Positions 1-13,800 are shown, counted from the first letter of the stretch. The stretch is 64,000 bases of DNA from Certhia americana (GCA_018697195.1 CM031857.1:58338149-58402148), one strand, 5' to 3'. Notes: generated by a model not told the origin, from the letters alone. Made by a program: numbers and translations.

Positions 1-3000
1 ACTCCCTGTGGGCCTCTTCCCAATCCCTGTACATTGGCCCAGGAGCCCCTTTTCAGCTCAGCCCAGATTCAGATGCCCATTCCTTAGTGATGCTGAGGGC
101 ATGCCAGACTCCAGATCCACCACAGCCCTGTCCTACCCAGAGGTGGGCTCCACTGATTTGAGCCCAACCTATGATTTGACCTAAATTCTGCATTCCTAAG
201 AGCAACCTGGGATTTCCTCTCAGAGTTGTGTGATTGTCTGTTCCAAATTCACTGCATAGACATAGGAAGATGAATGCTCTGTGATAAATGAATAATCATG
301 TGATAACACTAGGTTATTGAAAATAACTGTCATTTGAAATAAAGAGGTTCATTAATATCGAGTTCCAGGTCTCATCCACCTGCTTTTAGGTGACTGAGGC
401 ATCAAAGCAAGGAATATTGAGATGGATTTACCTCATCTGACTTCAGGCAAAAACTGTGTGCCTAGTTCAATCTGTCTGTTTGTGACTTTAGATTTGTTTG
501 CATAGTGCTGTGAGAGTTTTTTTTCTGACATTTGCCTTTGGAGAGATCCCAATTCAAGCTGCTGCTTATCTGAGAAAGTTCAGTGCACTGGAATAGATTT
601 TTACCAAAGGGTAGAAGAGAGTAAAATGGCCATTCTGCTTCACGAGCTCTTCAGAAAAGACAGTCATGTCATGAACATAATGATTTGTTTTTAATCCGTA
701 GCTAAAGCCAAAAATGTATATAATGATTGAAAGTGATAAGAACTTTATAGTTTTGCTCTGCTGCAGCATCACAATGAACTGTTGAAAAAAAGCAGACGTA
801 CACCCCTGCCACATCTGTCACAGTTCAGGACTAAATGAGAGTGTAGAGACTAAATAGACCTGAACACCACAGCATTTAATCACAGATGTATAAAGTTCTA
901 TAAATGAGATAACTTCCCAGCACTTCAGTAATCATGTGATTATTCCCCCTCTAGCTCTCACAACCTGTTAAGATGCAGGGCTGGGTGGTGACATGCCATT
1001 CTGGCCACCCAGGCTGCATTGCAGCAGCTGTGACAGCTTGCCCTGTCGGCCTATGGTGCAAGTACATCTCGGTCATTCCTACCTATGTTTAATGAATGTG
1101 ATGGGGACTGCCCCTTCTGTAGAGCCAGCAAACCCTCCTGTCCTTGGAGGAAGAGGAGAAGAAAATGCAAGACCATATATCCCCATTTAAATGTTCTAGG
1201 TCTCAATCAGGAGCAAATGACTGCAGTGACCTCAGAGAACAAGAGCACAGCCTTTTTCACTTGGGCAGCCACTTGTACTTTGGTGCAAGCTCCACCAGTG
1301 CTCTCTGTGCATTCTTCTGTTCTATATCACAGCCTTGGTCCACAGATATCAGTTTCTCTTTAATAGGTTAATATAATTTTTTAGTGCACTTCCTTTTTTT
1401 CTGGACCATTCTTCTATTCTTTCACGATTTGTATTTTTTCCATTTAAATCATGTATGCAAAAATACAAGCCCACACTAATGTTTCGCAATTTCCCCTATT
1501 TCCCTTATGAAGTCTGAAACTTTCCTGAACTTACTTTTCTCAATAATCCAGAATTTTCTACATTCTCCTTCCAACAGGGGCATATATTTAGGTCAAATGC
1601 TGTGCTAAGAGTCTTTTTCATCCTCCTGTGAAGGGACCAGATATTCGTCTTTCTTGCTCCCTTTCCCAAAGCCATCTGTGATTCATATAATCACTACCTT
1701 ACTTCTGACACCAAAGGACAGTGCAGAGACTTGGATACCAATACATTTTAACCAGATAAATGCACACTTTTAGAACTTGTGTGGGAGGTAGAGCACAGTC
1801 CAAAATGAAGCTTTGACAAGTTTGCATTGAAGTCCCTGCCAGGCCTTGTGTGATCCTGGAGCAGGGCCATAGGGTGCCCAGGCCTCTTATTTTATCTTCT
1901 TACTGGATACCAACACTGGTCTGATCAAGTAGAGAAAATGAGATGCCTGATCAGCCAGTCATGCCTAATACCTGGCTGTTGCCATCACTGGTGAACTAAT
2001 TCTACAGCCCTGGGAGATTCTCCATATGCTTACTGCTTTCTCAGTGATTGACAGATTATGCAGATCAGAGATGCTCCTCCATCCTTAAAACTAGTCTGCT
2101 TTCCTTTCCTATGTTAATTCACTAAAACAATTGTTAACTAGGCCTAACTCATGATGGATGCTTCAACCTCATCCATAGAAAATTTTACTGCAAAAGGTTC
2201 TGAAAATGCATTTTAAACTTTAAATATTTACCCCTATTCCTTAGCAAGATATTGCCATATTTTAATTTCCTTGCTATTAACAAATTCTCACTGCAACTCT
2301 TGTGTGAATTTCTTAACTTCTGTCTGCCTTTCATTTTTTTTTTCATCTTTTGTTTCTGTTGAATTCATCAAACCTTATTGCCACAGGTAACCTCATCAAT
2401 CTCTAAACCTGTTTCTGAATAAGCTGAATATTTTTTTGTATTTCTCACACTAATAAATCTTTTAGAAAATCGAAATTCCTTTTGTACTTTTCTAGACAAC
2501 ATCTAGAAAAACCGGGCTGAACAGATGTCTTCATTCGGGTCAAAGTTTCACCTTGATTAGTTTGAAGAAATGAGAAGAATTTCTGAAATTCATGAAGACA
2601 TTTAATGGAGTGGAAACCACACAGAAGTAGTTGCAAGGTAACATTCACAAATACATCTTCTTTCAATTTTATTTCTCTTTTTTTGCACTATTTATTGAAT
2701 AAAAAAATCTGAAGTAGTACTATGAAGTATTTAACAGTATTTAACGTGCAGGTTCCAGGGACCACATTTGTCCCATTTACTTTAGACACTAAGGCATAAC
2801 AATTAGTGAAAGATCTGGCTTAGGTTTTTAACAAACTTAGACATCAAAACATTATTTAACCAGGTATGTTTACACTGATCTCAGGAGAGAAAAAAAGTTC
2901 CTTATCCTTGCATAATGAAATAGGGTAAATGTACTCATAACTTTATTTTAAATATGAATAAAACACACGTGCATGTAAGTATCCTAGTAGACTTGCCAAC

Positions 3001-4095
3001 TCTGTCAGGATCCAAACCTACGTAGGACCAGATCTACCCTATTCAGCCTTGTAGAGAGATGTCACTGTGGATAATAATATACTGCAAGTACTGTTAGCCA
3101 AGCAACCTGTGTTTTTGGGACACTCCTGTAACAGTTAATCTAACAGAATGTGTCAAGGGTCTGGTCACTGGCATGCCATCACCTACACCGCAAAATTGCC
3201 AGTATGGTCCCTAAGATGTCATCGTTAAGATCAGCAACTTTCTCCTAGTCAAACCTGAGCCAAGGATCTTTCCCCACAGCAGTTTGAACATAGCTGGTCT
3301 ATTTAGGAAGGAAAGAGAGTTTACTTGTAAAGAAAACCGCTCTGCTGTGCCAATTAGCCTGAGGTCCAAAGAGTCCCTGGACTATCTTATTTATTAACAT
3401 ACCAGAGTCTTAGTGATGGAATTTGCAGTTGTATTTTTCTACAGACTGTTTTCAGTAACAGACCTTTCTCTCTTTTTCTCATTTCACATTTATTATTTCT
3501 CAAATAACAATAAATATTTACAACTTTTAATAAAACTCTCATGAGAAAAATCTCATACTTCTCAATGGACATTACCTGCTATTTGATTACAGCATTATAC
3601 ATGGCTATGGAGGTCTTCTGAGATTTAAGAAATCAGAAACCCAACTTTCATGTCCTTGTTCTGTACAAATGGAACAGATTTCTTCTTGAATAAAAATTAT
3701 GCTAAACCCCATGATCATATAGCAAATAACTTTAACAAATCAGAATAAATATTTCCTCAAAACTTCCTTGAATTCTTATAATTAAAATGTCATTGTCCTG
3801 CATATAGTACATGTCACACAATGGTTAAAATCTTTTAAAATTCAGAGTAGAATATGTGTTCACTTAATTGACAAAGCTCACCTTGTTAATAGAAATAAAT
3901 TAAACAAGAAAAACAAGTTTAAATCTGAAAATTTTAATTAAATTGTACAATATAGAAATTATTCTGTCATGCTTATCAGCAAAAGAAGAACAATTCGACC
4001 TCTAAACAAAATACCACAAGGCATTGTAGAATCTGCTTTACTTTGTTTTCTTCCCCTTCTTTTTCTTATTCCTCTTCCTCAACCTTCATCTTAAC
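1..4095. other. Unique AT-rich non-coding DNA, no gene seen
   Basis: No open frame longer than 92 codons on either strand, and none resembles a protein I know. Three overlapping short plus-strand frames at 993-1371 lie in a slightly more GC-rich patch and have no supporting features. I see no clear interspersed repeat, although diverged old repeats would be invisible by eye. Consistent with intergenic or intronic DNA. Confidence 0.7.
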
Positions 4096-4098
4096 ATG

Positions 4099-4345
4099 TT
4101 TCCTTTTCCTTTTCCTTTTCCTTTTCCTTTTCCTTTTCCTTTTCCNNNNNNNNNNTCCTTTTCCTTTTCCTTTTCCTTTTCCTTTTCCTTTTCCTTTTCC
4201 TTCCTTCCTCCCTTCCTCCCTCCTCCCTCCCTCCTTCCTGTCCTTTGTCATTTCTCTTATGTCTTTTTCTCTCTCCTTTCTCTTTTCTTATTTCTTCTTT
4301 CTCTCCCTTTGTCTCTACCATTTTGTCCCTCTATTTCTCTCACTA
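4099..4345. repeat. (TTTTCC)n hexamer microsatellite plus polypyrimidine tract, with a 10-N gap
   Basis: TTTTCC hexamers run from about 4099 to 4200 and are interrupted by ten Ns at 4146-4155. The array grades into TTCC/TCCC-type repeats (4201-4243) and then an imperfect C/T-rich tract to about 4345. Nearly every base on the plus strand is a pyrimidine. The gap sits inside the repeat and its ten Ns look like a placeholder, so the true array length is unknown. Open frames translated across it (Phe/Pro-rich on plus, Lys/Gly-rich on minus) are repeat artefacts. Confidence 0.97.
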
Positions 4346-5888
4346 TTTTTGCTTTCTTGCTCTACTCCCTGGAATCTCCATGCTACTGCAACTTAGTCAT
4401 TCTTTGCATTAGTTTGAAGAATATGCAGTATTCCTCCCAGGAGTTTCTACAATAATAATTTTTGTTTTCTGCCTCCACAGAAGACAGGTCTGTGCTCTCT
4501 GACCAGATGGAAATAGTTTTGGGAACTAACCTTGTATATGTAAATAGAGAAGGTGAATGTTGTTACAAGGATGCATACATTTTCACTTAAAGTAGTCTTA
4601 AAAAGAGAATGTTGTTCTACAGTGACTGTCTCCTGACCTGCAGATACTGAGGTATGTTGCTGGTGAGCTATACACTAATGAAGTTTAGAGTGCCAATTAC
4701 TGACTTGTTAATTTCTCCTTTAATGATGAGAAAATGTGTCTCACATTAGAAGTTTTCAGGCTAGCACATGACAAAGCTAGTTATGTATTTTGTTACTGAA
4801 CATTGTTTCCAGTAAAGTACTTACTCGCAAAATATGATAGCAAATTTAAAATTGCTATCAAATTGGAGTTTCTTATTTTAAAATTGCAGGATGGGATTGT
4901 ATTAACAATATCAAAATATCTCTCTAGAGAAATGTGCATCATTTTCCTAACAGAGCTTTAATTTATTTGCTTAGATTTCATATCCACTCTTTTTCTCTGG
5001 GAACACTTGTCATAACTTAAAATGCAAATATTAAAAAATCTCTTTATTTTTGTGGAATTAAAGATTTTTCAAAGTGTCTGCACTTCTAGAACCCTAAAAA
5101 ACAAACCATACAAATCAGAATGGAAACAGCTTCAATTTTTAGTCAGATTACAATCCTCTTCTTTCTTCAAACACCACAAAGGCACACTGATTTAGAATCT
5201 CACATTAAAGACAATTCAAATAAAATATCAGTTAGGAAGAAGGAAAAGACAAATAATGTATAGAGAAGTAACACCTGAATTTCCTAGGGCAATATCACTT
5301 GCAGACATGGGATGCTCTGTTTGTATATATATTGCTGATTGAAATTTAGCCCAGTCTATCATTTAGACTCACCCTACAAATGTGTAGAGGTACAACAAGA
5401 ATATGATAAGGGAAGAAATTTTTCTTGCTACATGAGGATAAGTTGGTTAGTTTTTTGGAATAAAAGGTCTTTAATTTCTTTTCTTTGGATAGAATTCATT
5501 TGAACTGACTCATTGCATCTGACAGTCTAAAACTTAAGTCTGAAGCAATCACTTCCCTTTGTACTCAATAAGAAGAAATTCACACATCTGGAGAATGATT
5601 TATCTGCCTTATATAAATCATTCTTAAAGTTGGAAGTGTCAACCCTGATGGAGATACTTGTTTGCTTGAAGTAATAATAGAAGGTAAATTTATTTGAACC
5701 TAGTTGTATAAATTACAGTTAAGGGCATCTATGGTGCACAGAATGCCCAAATGCAAATAGTCATATATGTCATATGACAATATAGTCATAATTTGGATTT
5801 AAGAGGTACAAATGCTTTCTACCTTCACCCATCAGTTCAAAATTAGTTTCCCTAAACTATTAATAATAATTAACTATTATTATTATTA

Positions 5889-5912
5889 TTTAAACCCCTC
5901 ACTGGGTTTAAA
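5889..5912. repeat. Short perfect inverted repeat beside a (TAA)n/(TTA)n stretch
   Basis: TTTAAACCC (5889-5897) and GGGTTTAAA (5904-5912) are exact reverse complements with a 6-nt spacer. Just upstream, a TAA-rich stretch (5861-5872) is followed by TTA-type repeats (5875-5890), which can also pair. No function can be assigned; AT-rich inverted repeats of this size arise by chance. Confidence 0.8.
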
Positions 5913-8900
5913 AATAAATTACTGCCCGATAATCTCAGCCTTTCAGATTAAAATTTTTGGTTCTCTAGTTCAAAGACATTAAATTTCAGGTGAAAATAAA
6001 TTGCTTCCTTTGATACTTGAATTACTAGATACCTAAATTATTTCTGCATAAAAATGAGTATATTTCTATGAATGCAGGCTCTACCTACATGCCTTTTAAA
6101 ATCTTGCATCTTTTTGCCAGTTTTAATTGATTGACCAGTCTTCAAAGATGATTGGCAGAAGCTTAACAGGTGGTTGGAATAGACTGTGGGGATGTGTTTG
6201 CTAGAACTTTACTTAAAGATTCACAGAAAGCTGGTACATGCACAAAAGGAATATTCAGTTGTTTCAAAAAAGTTCTATAATGTGGAAAGATATGTATGGC
6301 TTATACTTATATTCATAACTCACTGAGCATAATTATGGACACCTCTAGAAGATTTGAAGAGACAGAGAATGATTTTGCACTGTCTTGCACTTTGTGTTAG
6401 TTAATAGTTTGCATGATTTGTAATTATGGTCATGTAGCTCATGTAGTGCCTAAACAGAGTTATTGTTGTACTCATAGTTTTACCTGATAAAAGCTAAAAT
6501 TATTAGATCTGGTCCCAAGTGTAGAGAATAGGCCAAATGTCAAACAACCCATACAGTGTATCTCCAAAATTAGGGGAAACAACTCAGCTGTAAATAATGA
6601 ATATTAATTTCTTGAAGTGATACAGATATCTGAGAAGAAGTTTTTTCTAAAAGATGAGAGTTCAGTACATGATTGGAGCAGCAGTTCAAGTTCACATTTT
6701 CTGAAGTTTATTAGAGTTAGTCATTAAAAAGCTTTTAACAAATAACTGTTGGTTAATTCAATATTTTCCCTTTTCATGGATTATCTGCTATGATCTCAAT
6801 TGCTTTCAATTTTTAAATTGAAATTAAAACAATACTGTATACATCTGCTATTTTGCTACAATTAAGCAACAACTAAAACAAACCTTTTTTCTCTTTTTTA
6901 GCAATTAAAACAAACACTAATAGAAAAGAAACCATACTTGTCATATGGACATTTTAGGTTCTGGCTCTTGTGTGGTTGTGTGTTGTGTATCACAGCAGTT
7001 ATTCTTGCAGACTTTTCATATCTAAAGTTGTCTGAACATCATCAGCTGTCTAGATGTGCCTCAGAGCAACGAGATTGTTCCACAGGATTTTGTCCCACAG
7101 AAGCCATTCTCTAACTGAGGTAACTGGAACACCAGAGACGTAAATACAGAAAGTTTCTACCTGGTATTCATCTGTATGACAGGAAGATTTCCTAAGGCTG
7201 TGAAGTATTCATTAATACATTACCTTTTCTGGCTCTTTTTGTAGAGAAGACTGTTGTGAGAGTGCTCAAAAAAGCCCATTAAACTATAATGTTTTGGGAG
7301 TAGTCTGTGTACTTTACAGATGAGTAGTCAAAAGCCTAAGACAAACTTTTTTGATAGATGCATTTCCAATGGATATCTGCTCAATAATTTACAGGTTTTC
7401 TTTTTGGCTGGTCTTCTTTTTTCTTTTTTTCAGAGGGTGAATTATACTCTTGTATTTGTAGAAACCATGTAAAATCTATTCTTACAGTTTCACTGTAATT
7501 CATCAATCTACTCAAGCACTAAAAAAGTTTCCTTCTCTGAGAAACATATAGGTGAATACAAAAAAAATTAAGTAGAAAAGATTGCACCAATAGCACAAGA
7601 ATTCTCAACTATTTTTGGAAAAAAGGATACAGAAGGGAAGACCTATAAATGACTCTTTAATCTTGTTCTTTGTTTAAGCTAATATGAACTTCATTTTACT
7701 TGAAATGGCAAATATAAGGTAAATAAAGAAAAATGCACTGTTAATGTCATAAGAAGTCAATGTTCTTAAAAAAAGGAACAGCCAATTTTTGTATTGTTTG
7801 AACTCATGAAATCAAATCATTACTGGACAAGTTCATAAACCATAAAATATTTCATGACAATATGCATTTCTTTAATAGGAGGGCTTTTCTTGGCAGCCAG
7901 TCACTTTTAAGGAAGCTGGTAACTTTGAATCATTTAGAACTCTACCCTACAAAAATGTGACTCTGAGCACTGAACTGTGAAAGCTCCATGTGTTACCATG
8001 GCTTGGCACCCATGGAGCCTAATACTGGTTCAAGAACAACAGCAATATTTCTACAGTGTTATTCATACAGTATGTCTCATCATACTTTAAAACAAAGTAA
8101 CAAAAAAAGGATTTTAAACACACTCTGGAAAAAGCCCATCCAAAAGTATTGGATTTCAATCTATCTGTATCATAAGGCAAGGGCTCAGATTTTTTTGTTG
8201 ATGAAAGTATTTGATTCTGGTAGTGAGGATGTGCATAGTGGGGAAGAAAATTCTCTTCCTCTCATTTTATTTTAAAAAAAGAAATTGAACATTCCACAGA
8301 CTTTGTACTCTGTGGCATCTGAGAAGGACAATGGAGAATTATGAATTCATGGATACTGAAACAATACAAGGCCCCTAGACAATGCAGGGGGAAAGATATA
8401 TAAACTGGAAATGCTTCAGGCAACCATGGAGGAAACTCCAGTCCTGAAGCAATATGCTGAACATTTTCAATCTTAGTAAAAAACTTTGTAATAGCAGTTT
8501 CTATTCAGTGAAAATAACACATTGATCTTCTTACAAGTCTAGAAAAAGAGAGAGAAAAAAATCCTGCTCAATATCACTGAGTCTGATTTTTTAAACCTGC
8601 AAATGTAAAAGAAAGAATAGGAGTGTGAAGCAGTGAAGAGAGAAGCCAATTTTTTGAAGGTACTTAAAGGAGGGCTATTGTGCCAATTCTCCCTTGATCC
8701 TTTAAATATAATGGAAAAATTTCTACCAGAATCAACTGAATTGTAAGTTCAAGGAAAAATATATATTTACAGTGGTTTAAGATTTGTGCTATAGTAAAAG
8801 AAGAAAAAATATAATCCTGTGAATTTACCATGAAATGAATTGTTGAATCTGTATAGGTTAGACACAAATGACATATTTATTAAGTAACTGTACACTTCAG

Positions 8901-9144
8901 TTAAATTGAAAATTTTCACTGGTGCTGAGTTTGTGGGACCAGATTTTCTGCTGTTGTCAGTGTTTGCAATTTTACTGAAAACAAGATTGTTTTGCACATC
9001 AGATTAACTCAGAAACCATTCCTAGTAGCTTTTGCCTTTCTTTAGCAAGGCATACATATATTTTCCTGTTGTGCGATGTGATCCGGTTGTTTGCAAGCTG
9101 GAGATGGAATGAGATTTGTTTGGGTAATTCCCAGCTAAAGTGTG

Positions 9145-9158
9145 ATCCCCTGGGGAAT
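9145..9158. promoter_or_regulatory. EBF/COE-like palindromic site (candidate)
   Basis: The 14-mer ATCCCCTGGGGAAT differs at one position from the EBF (COE/Olf-1) consensus ATTCCCNNGGGAAT. It lies inside a longer imperfect palindrome of about 22 bp (9141-9162) beginning TGTGAT and ending ATCACA. The surrounding 9060-9200 sequence is less repetitive than its neighbours and keeps two CpGs. Binding is inference from motif similarity only; such sites occur by chance in a window this long. Confidence 0.3.
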
Positions 9159-10504
9159 CACAGCCAAGAGTCATAATTTAGAGTAATACCTAAATTGTGC
9201 AAATTCATCCAAGTACAAGAACATTTAGAGTTTTAAATAGCAAAAACTGTAATCAGCCTCTTGGTGTGGTCCAACACACCAGACACATATAGAACCATGA
9301 AGAATGTTCTCGCAGTTGTTTTAGTTATGTGAAATACAGTCATCAATACCTTATTTTTCTTCACAGAAAATAAAGACTAGATCCCTTTAGTTTGAAAGAA
9401 GTGAATTTGTTTCATATATTGTGATAAAGATAACCTTCATTGACCTGGGATCTGTTAAATACATACCTTATAAGTAAAGATCTAATTCATTAATGATATG
9501 AAATTTATCAAGCAGAAACAAAATCACCTTTTGAAAGGTAGCAAAAATAGCATAGCAATATAAAACGAGTTTGTCTTATTCTTATTTAGTCTTCTTCTTC
9601 ATTGCTCATTGTGTTAAGTCAATGCATCTGTTAGAGGGACATGTAATTCCTAGTGTGTCCACCTCGCAGTGACCTATTCTTATCCTACAGTCATTGTTCC
9701 TCATTCCATTTAGCTGGAATTCTCTCATGCATCATTGTCCCAATAAAACCTACAAAAGCTAGGTCAGGAACAGTTTTAAATTATTTTAGATTCTAATGAA
9801 GAAGAGAATAAACAACACTCTGGAGACTGAGGAACACTTCAACAAAAAATTGAGGTCAATGAGTTCCTAAATTTCTATGGATCTAGACAACAACACCAAG
9901 TGACAAGGTACTGACATTATACAGATTTTGTATAGGCAGAATTCCTTCCTCTCTTTTTTTCATAACACATTTCATAAGGGCATTAGAAGCTTTTTGTAAT
10001 TAGCAAATAACCTTAGGAGAAAGAATTGGTGTCCATGACACAATTTCTAGAGATCATGTAGTTGTGTGGGTGAAGATACTGTGTACCTAAATGAAGCATG
10101 AAACTGAAAATGCAAATTTATATGTGGATTTTTATATTTGGGCTATTACACAGATAGGACACTATAGTTCAACCTATTTCAAAACTTGAGCAACCACATA
10201 AAGGTTAGGTTTTTGGGTGGTGTTGATTTTTGGTGATTTTTTTTTAATATGTTGTTTTTGCAAAAGAAAAAGCAGTGATGAAAATTCCAGTAATTTCACT
10301 ACCTCTTGAATAACAATTTTATTCCTAAATAGACTGTACAGAGTCTGGTGAGTTGTTAACAAAATTTAATTCACTGGTTGTGGTTTAAAATTGACAGAGA
10401 AGTACAGTGAGATTATCTCAGGGTATCTGTTGAAAGTTACTTTAGAAAACTGTAGTTATCTACTTCTTAAACATGATGGTTCTGCTAGTTGGCAGCACAT
10501 ACAA

Positions 10505-10556
10505 TAGAATCATAGTATCATCAAGGGTGGAAAATACCTTTAAGATCAAGTCCAGC
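10505..10556 (-). mobile_element. CR1 LINE 3' tail fragment
   Basis: The plus strand reads AGAATCATAGTATCATCAAG and continues into a stretch resembling the reverse complement of avian CR1 3' ends (a GGTGGAAAATACCTTTAAGATC-type segment). The ATCATAG repeats are the terminal CR1 tail, so the element points to the minus strand. Only about 50 bp are recognisable, as expected for a 5'-truncated copy. Confidence 0.6.
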
Positions 10557-10599
10557 CACTGATGATATCTTCACTCTTCTCACATAGGGAGCTATCAGG

Positions 10600-10845
10600 C
10601 ATTGCTCTCCTAGCAGACACTCTCTCACAGCCCATGCAGAAGGCCACTGAGAAGCAGCTGTTCCCCTGCAGCCCATGGACACCCACAGTGGAGCAAAAAT
10701 CCACATTCAGCCCATAAGAAACCCTAGGCAAGAGCAGGTGGATATGTGCTAAAAGAAGCTGCAAGCTCTGGGAAGCTCACATTAGGTCATGCTCCTGCCA
10801 GGAACAGCAGCCCATGAAGATAATAGGCCACCTCAGTGATTAGGA
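10600..10845 (+). mobile_element. Fragment of passerine-type ERV LTR
   Basis: The stretch holds degenerate modules of the type CAGCCCATGGA...CCACAGTGGAGCA and AAGAGCAGGTGGATAT, repeated with variation. Passerine ERVL-like LTRs, as I remember them, contain such 'CAGCCCGTGG...CACGCTGGAGCAGG' modules. It is in the opposite orientation to the related LTR at 55307-55957. No LTR ends or target-site duplication are visible. Minus-strand frames of 61 and 72 codons here are by-products of the higher GC content. The family name is from memory. Confidence 0.5.
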
Positions 10846-10850
10846 CATCT

Positions 10851-13800
10851 TTTCCTCCATTGTGTTTCAACTGTTTAGTAGAGGAGTCCAACTTCATGGG
10901 TATTTTTTATATTTAAAATATCAATATTTAAAATATTTACAGATTAAATTATTCAGTCACTCACTATCATCTGCTGTTTCTCTGTATAAAAAAGAAGATA
11001 AATGACAACTAGTACTGTTATATTATACATGGGATGAAACAATAGATCAGACAACTTTGTACTCAGTGAATGGTATGTTTCTGAAGACATGCCATTTTTA
11101 AGGCAGCATCAGTTATTCCCGAATTTCTTCACACTGACATTGTAACCTTTATGAATGGTTGGCTCTTTGTGTTAATGATATAGGAAATTAACAGATGTAG
11201 TACAGTGGTGATGAGGGGTGCTACTTTGGATGGCTGCTCTTTTTATAGTTTGATCCAAAATCCATTAGTGTCAGTGGAACTTCTTTCATACTCAGAGGTC
11301 GACATGCTCCAAAGGGTTTGTAAGAATAGACTGAATTGCTAGGGCAGATGTAGCTTTCAGGACATCATGAAGAATTTTAAGAATTCCTAGCTAAAAAAAT
11401 CTATAAAATTTTATCAAAAGCCTTAGATGACATTGATAACTATTATCTATAAAAACACATCTAAGGTTTCTGAATTTCTGCTTCAAAATAATATTAGAGA
11501 TTTTTTACAGAATGCTTAAGAAAAAGTGATTTTTATTTTTTTTTCTTAAAACAATACAGCAATATATTTAAAATTAATAAAATTGCTGTAAAGAACCATG
11601 AATATTTATAACAAAGGTTTCAACCAACTAAAATAAAATATTACTTTATATATTTATTTTCTACATTTCAATTTATTAATTTTATTTCAATTTCTGCTAT
11701 AGATTTGTTTCTATGAACAATAAAATCAGGGTCAGATAAATGAAGGCAAATACAACAAGTGCCATTTACTGAAAATCGTACTTTTGCAAGAATTCTGCCC
11801 CCCTCTCCCCATGTGGTTGGTTGATTTCTTTAGTTACTTATGCATGCATTTGTTTATGTATTTATTTGAAATTTTATGTTCTGACATCCAAACATACAAA
11901 CTAATCTATACAATTTGCCATTGGAATGGCAAGGAGCATGTGTAGTATGAGTGTTTATATGTGACCACAGAGGAATAAGAATACACAAAAGTGTCCAGCT
12001 AAATTGCTAATTGTAGAAGCCTAAACTGATTTTTTTAAATCCCTTTGATTAAGTTTGATTGGACACACAAATCACATATTATGTGATTTGATTTTCACTG
12101 GCTGACTGCAGTTTTTTTATAATTAAATTTTCAGTGTACATGATTTTTAAAATGAGCTTGTTATGATTATGCTTAATGTTCATTTAAAAATGGGTGTTTC
12201 TGGGAAAATTCCACTGATAAATTTCTTTGTTAGAAAAAGCATCAGAGGAATGGGAATTGGTGGTAATGTGTGGGTGTGAGAATCTTAATAAAGGGAATAA
12301 AATTCTGGTTTTATGGTTTTCCCTTGGATATTGATAGTCCATATTTCTGAGGTATTTCTCACTACCTCAAATTCTTATTTTTTTGAGCTAGACAAGCAAG
12401 AGAATAGAACACAATACTGCACATCTATGAAAGCACAGGAAACATACACAATTCATAAGAGTCTGTTTAGGACTAGAAAGCTTGTCAGACTGCATTATAG
12501 TAGCAAAACTTGCCAGAAGTGTATAGAAATTGATCTGAAGTCCTTTTGGTTTTAACAGACTAAATGTGCTCATTGAAGTAATTTCAGTGTTCAAAAGGAG
12601 CACAGTTTAAGGAAAATTGTATTGTTTCTTAAAGATTGTTTGAAGATTGTTTGACCATTTATTTACATTTTCTGGCTTAATAAAAATGTCTGGATACTAA
12701 ATGTGTTAATGATCTCCCTTAAGTTGATAGAAATACATAAGTCAAAGTATAAGCATTCTTGCTTTATGATGAAATTTTTTTTTATTATTATTTTTATTTA
12801 TTTTTTTTTTTTTTTTTAGCTAAAGCCAATTATACTTGTGGTGGCTTATCTCAGCAATTATATGAAGCAGCAGGCCAGTCAGTAATGACTTTTTTGTTAG
12901 GGGAGTGCTAAGAACACTTCCAGCAGAGCTCCATTACCTGGATTACAATCACAGTTTTAAATTAGGTACCAATGCAAGTAATTTAGTTTTGTTTTTGTAC
13001 TTAATTGGTCATTAACTTGTTCGTTCCAATAATTCTATGCCACTCAGTCATTAAATACTCCCTGCATCTATCCAGAAGCATTCTCTCCCGCAGAAGTAAC
13101 AGGAGTTTGCTATAAAACATTTCTATGTCTGTATGCCACCTTTATCTCTTCATGAACAAATTCGAGTGATAAAACATTTCTTTGTCCACCATAGTACCTG
13201 TGAGGTCATGAGGTCATTAACATAAGTCAGTAGGAGCCTGGTAATTGCTGTTTTGGATCAAGCAGTGTTTGCGTGTATTCCAGTGTCTTGTTGCTGCTGG
13301 GGTATAGAACCACACACTCCTAAAGAAGCTGAAATGAAATATTCTGCAATAATTTTACTGAGATTTCTTCATATTCTTGATGACTACCTTTTGTTTTATG
13401 TACTGAAATAAGATAGTTTGTAACTTTTTGTTTTAAAGAAATAATTCTAATTCCATGCAAATGTAAATGCTCTCATTATCCATATAAATGTTTAATCCTT
13501 TTTAAAATTCTGCTAATCTTTTAGGCCTCAGTGATATTTTTGTGGCAATGAGCTCTCTAGGTTAATTATGCATGTGCAACAAAGTATATCCTTTTATCAG
13601 TTTTAAATTTAAATCCTGCCTATTTACTGCTACACACAGGAACTTTATAAATCTATATTGTGCAATTTTCTGCTCCAGGCATTTTCCTCAAGTGAGTATA
13701 TGCATGAATATAATGCCTGGAGGATGCCTTAATAGACTCTTCCCATCTCTAACTCCCCTCATCAGTGTGTTTCTCCATTTAACTAATTTTTGGATCAGTG

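Larger units (their letters stand above)
4400..10504. other. Unique AT-rich non-coding DNA, no gene seen
   Basis: About 6 kb with no convincing coding region; the longest frame is 95 codons (7988-8275, plus) and is not recognisable. Small structures in it are a TAA/TTA stretch and a 9-bp hairpin at about 5861-5912 and an EBF-like palindrome at 9145-9158, listed separately. No recognisable transposable element was seen. Confidence 0.65.

Noticed and set aside
4043..4455. Frames coding Phe/Pro-rich or Lys/Gly-rich repeats of up to 119 codons
   Set aside because: Translations of the TTTTCC microsatellite across an N gap.
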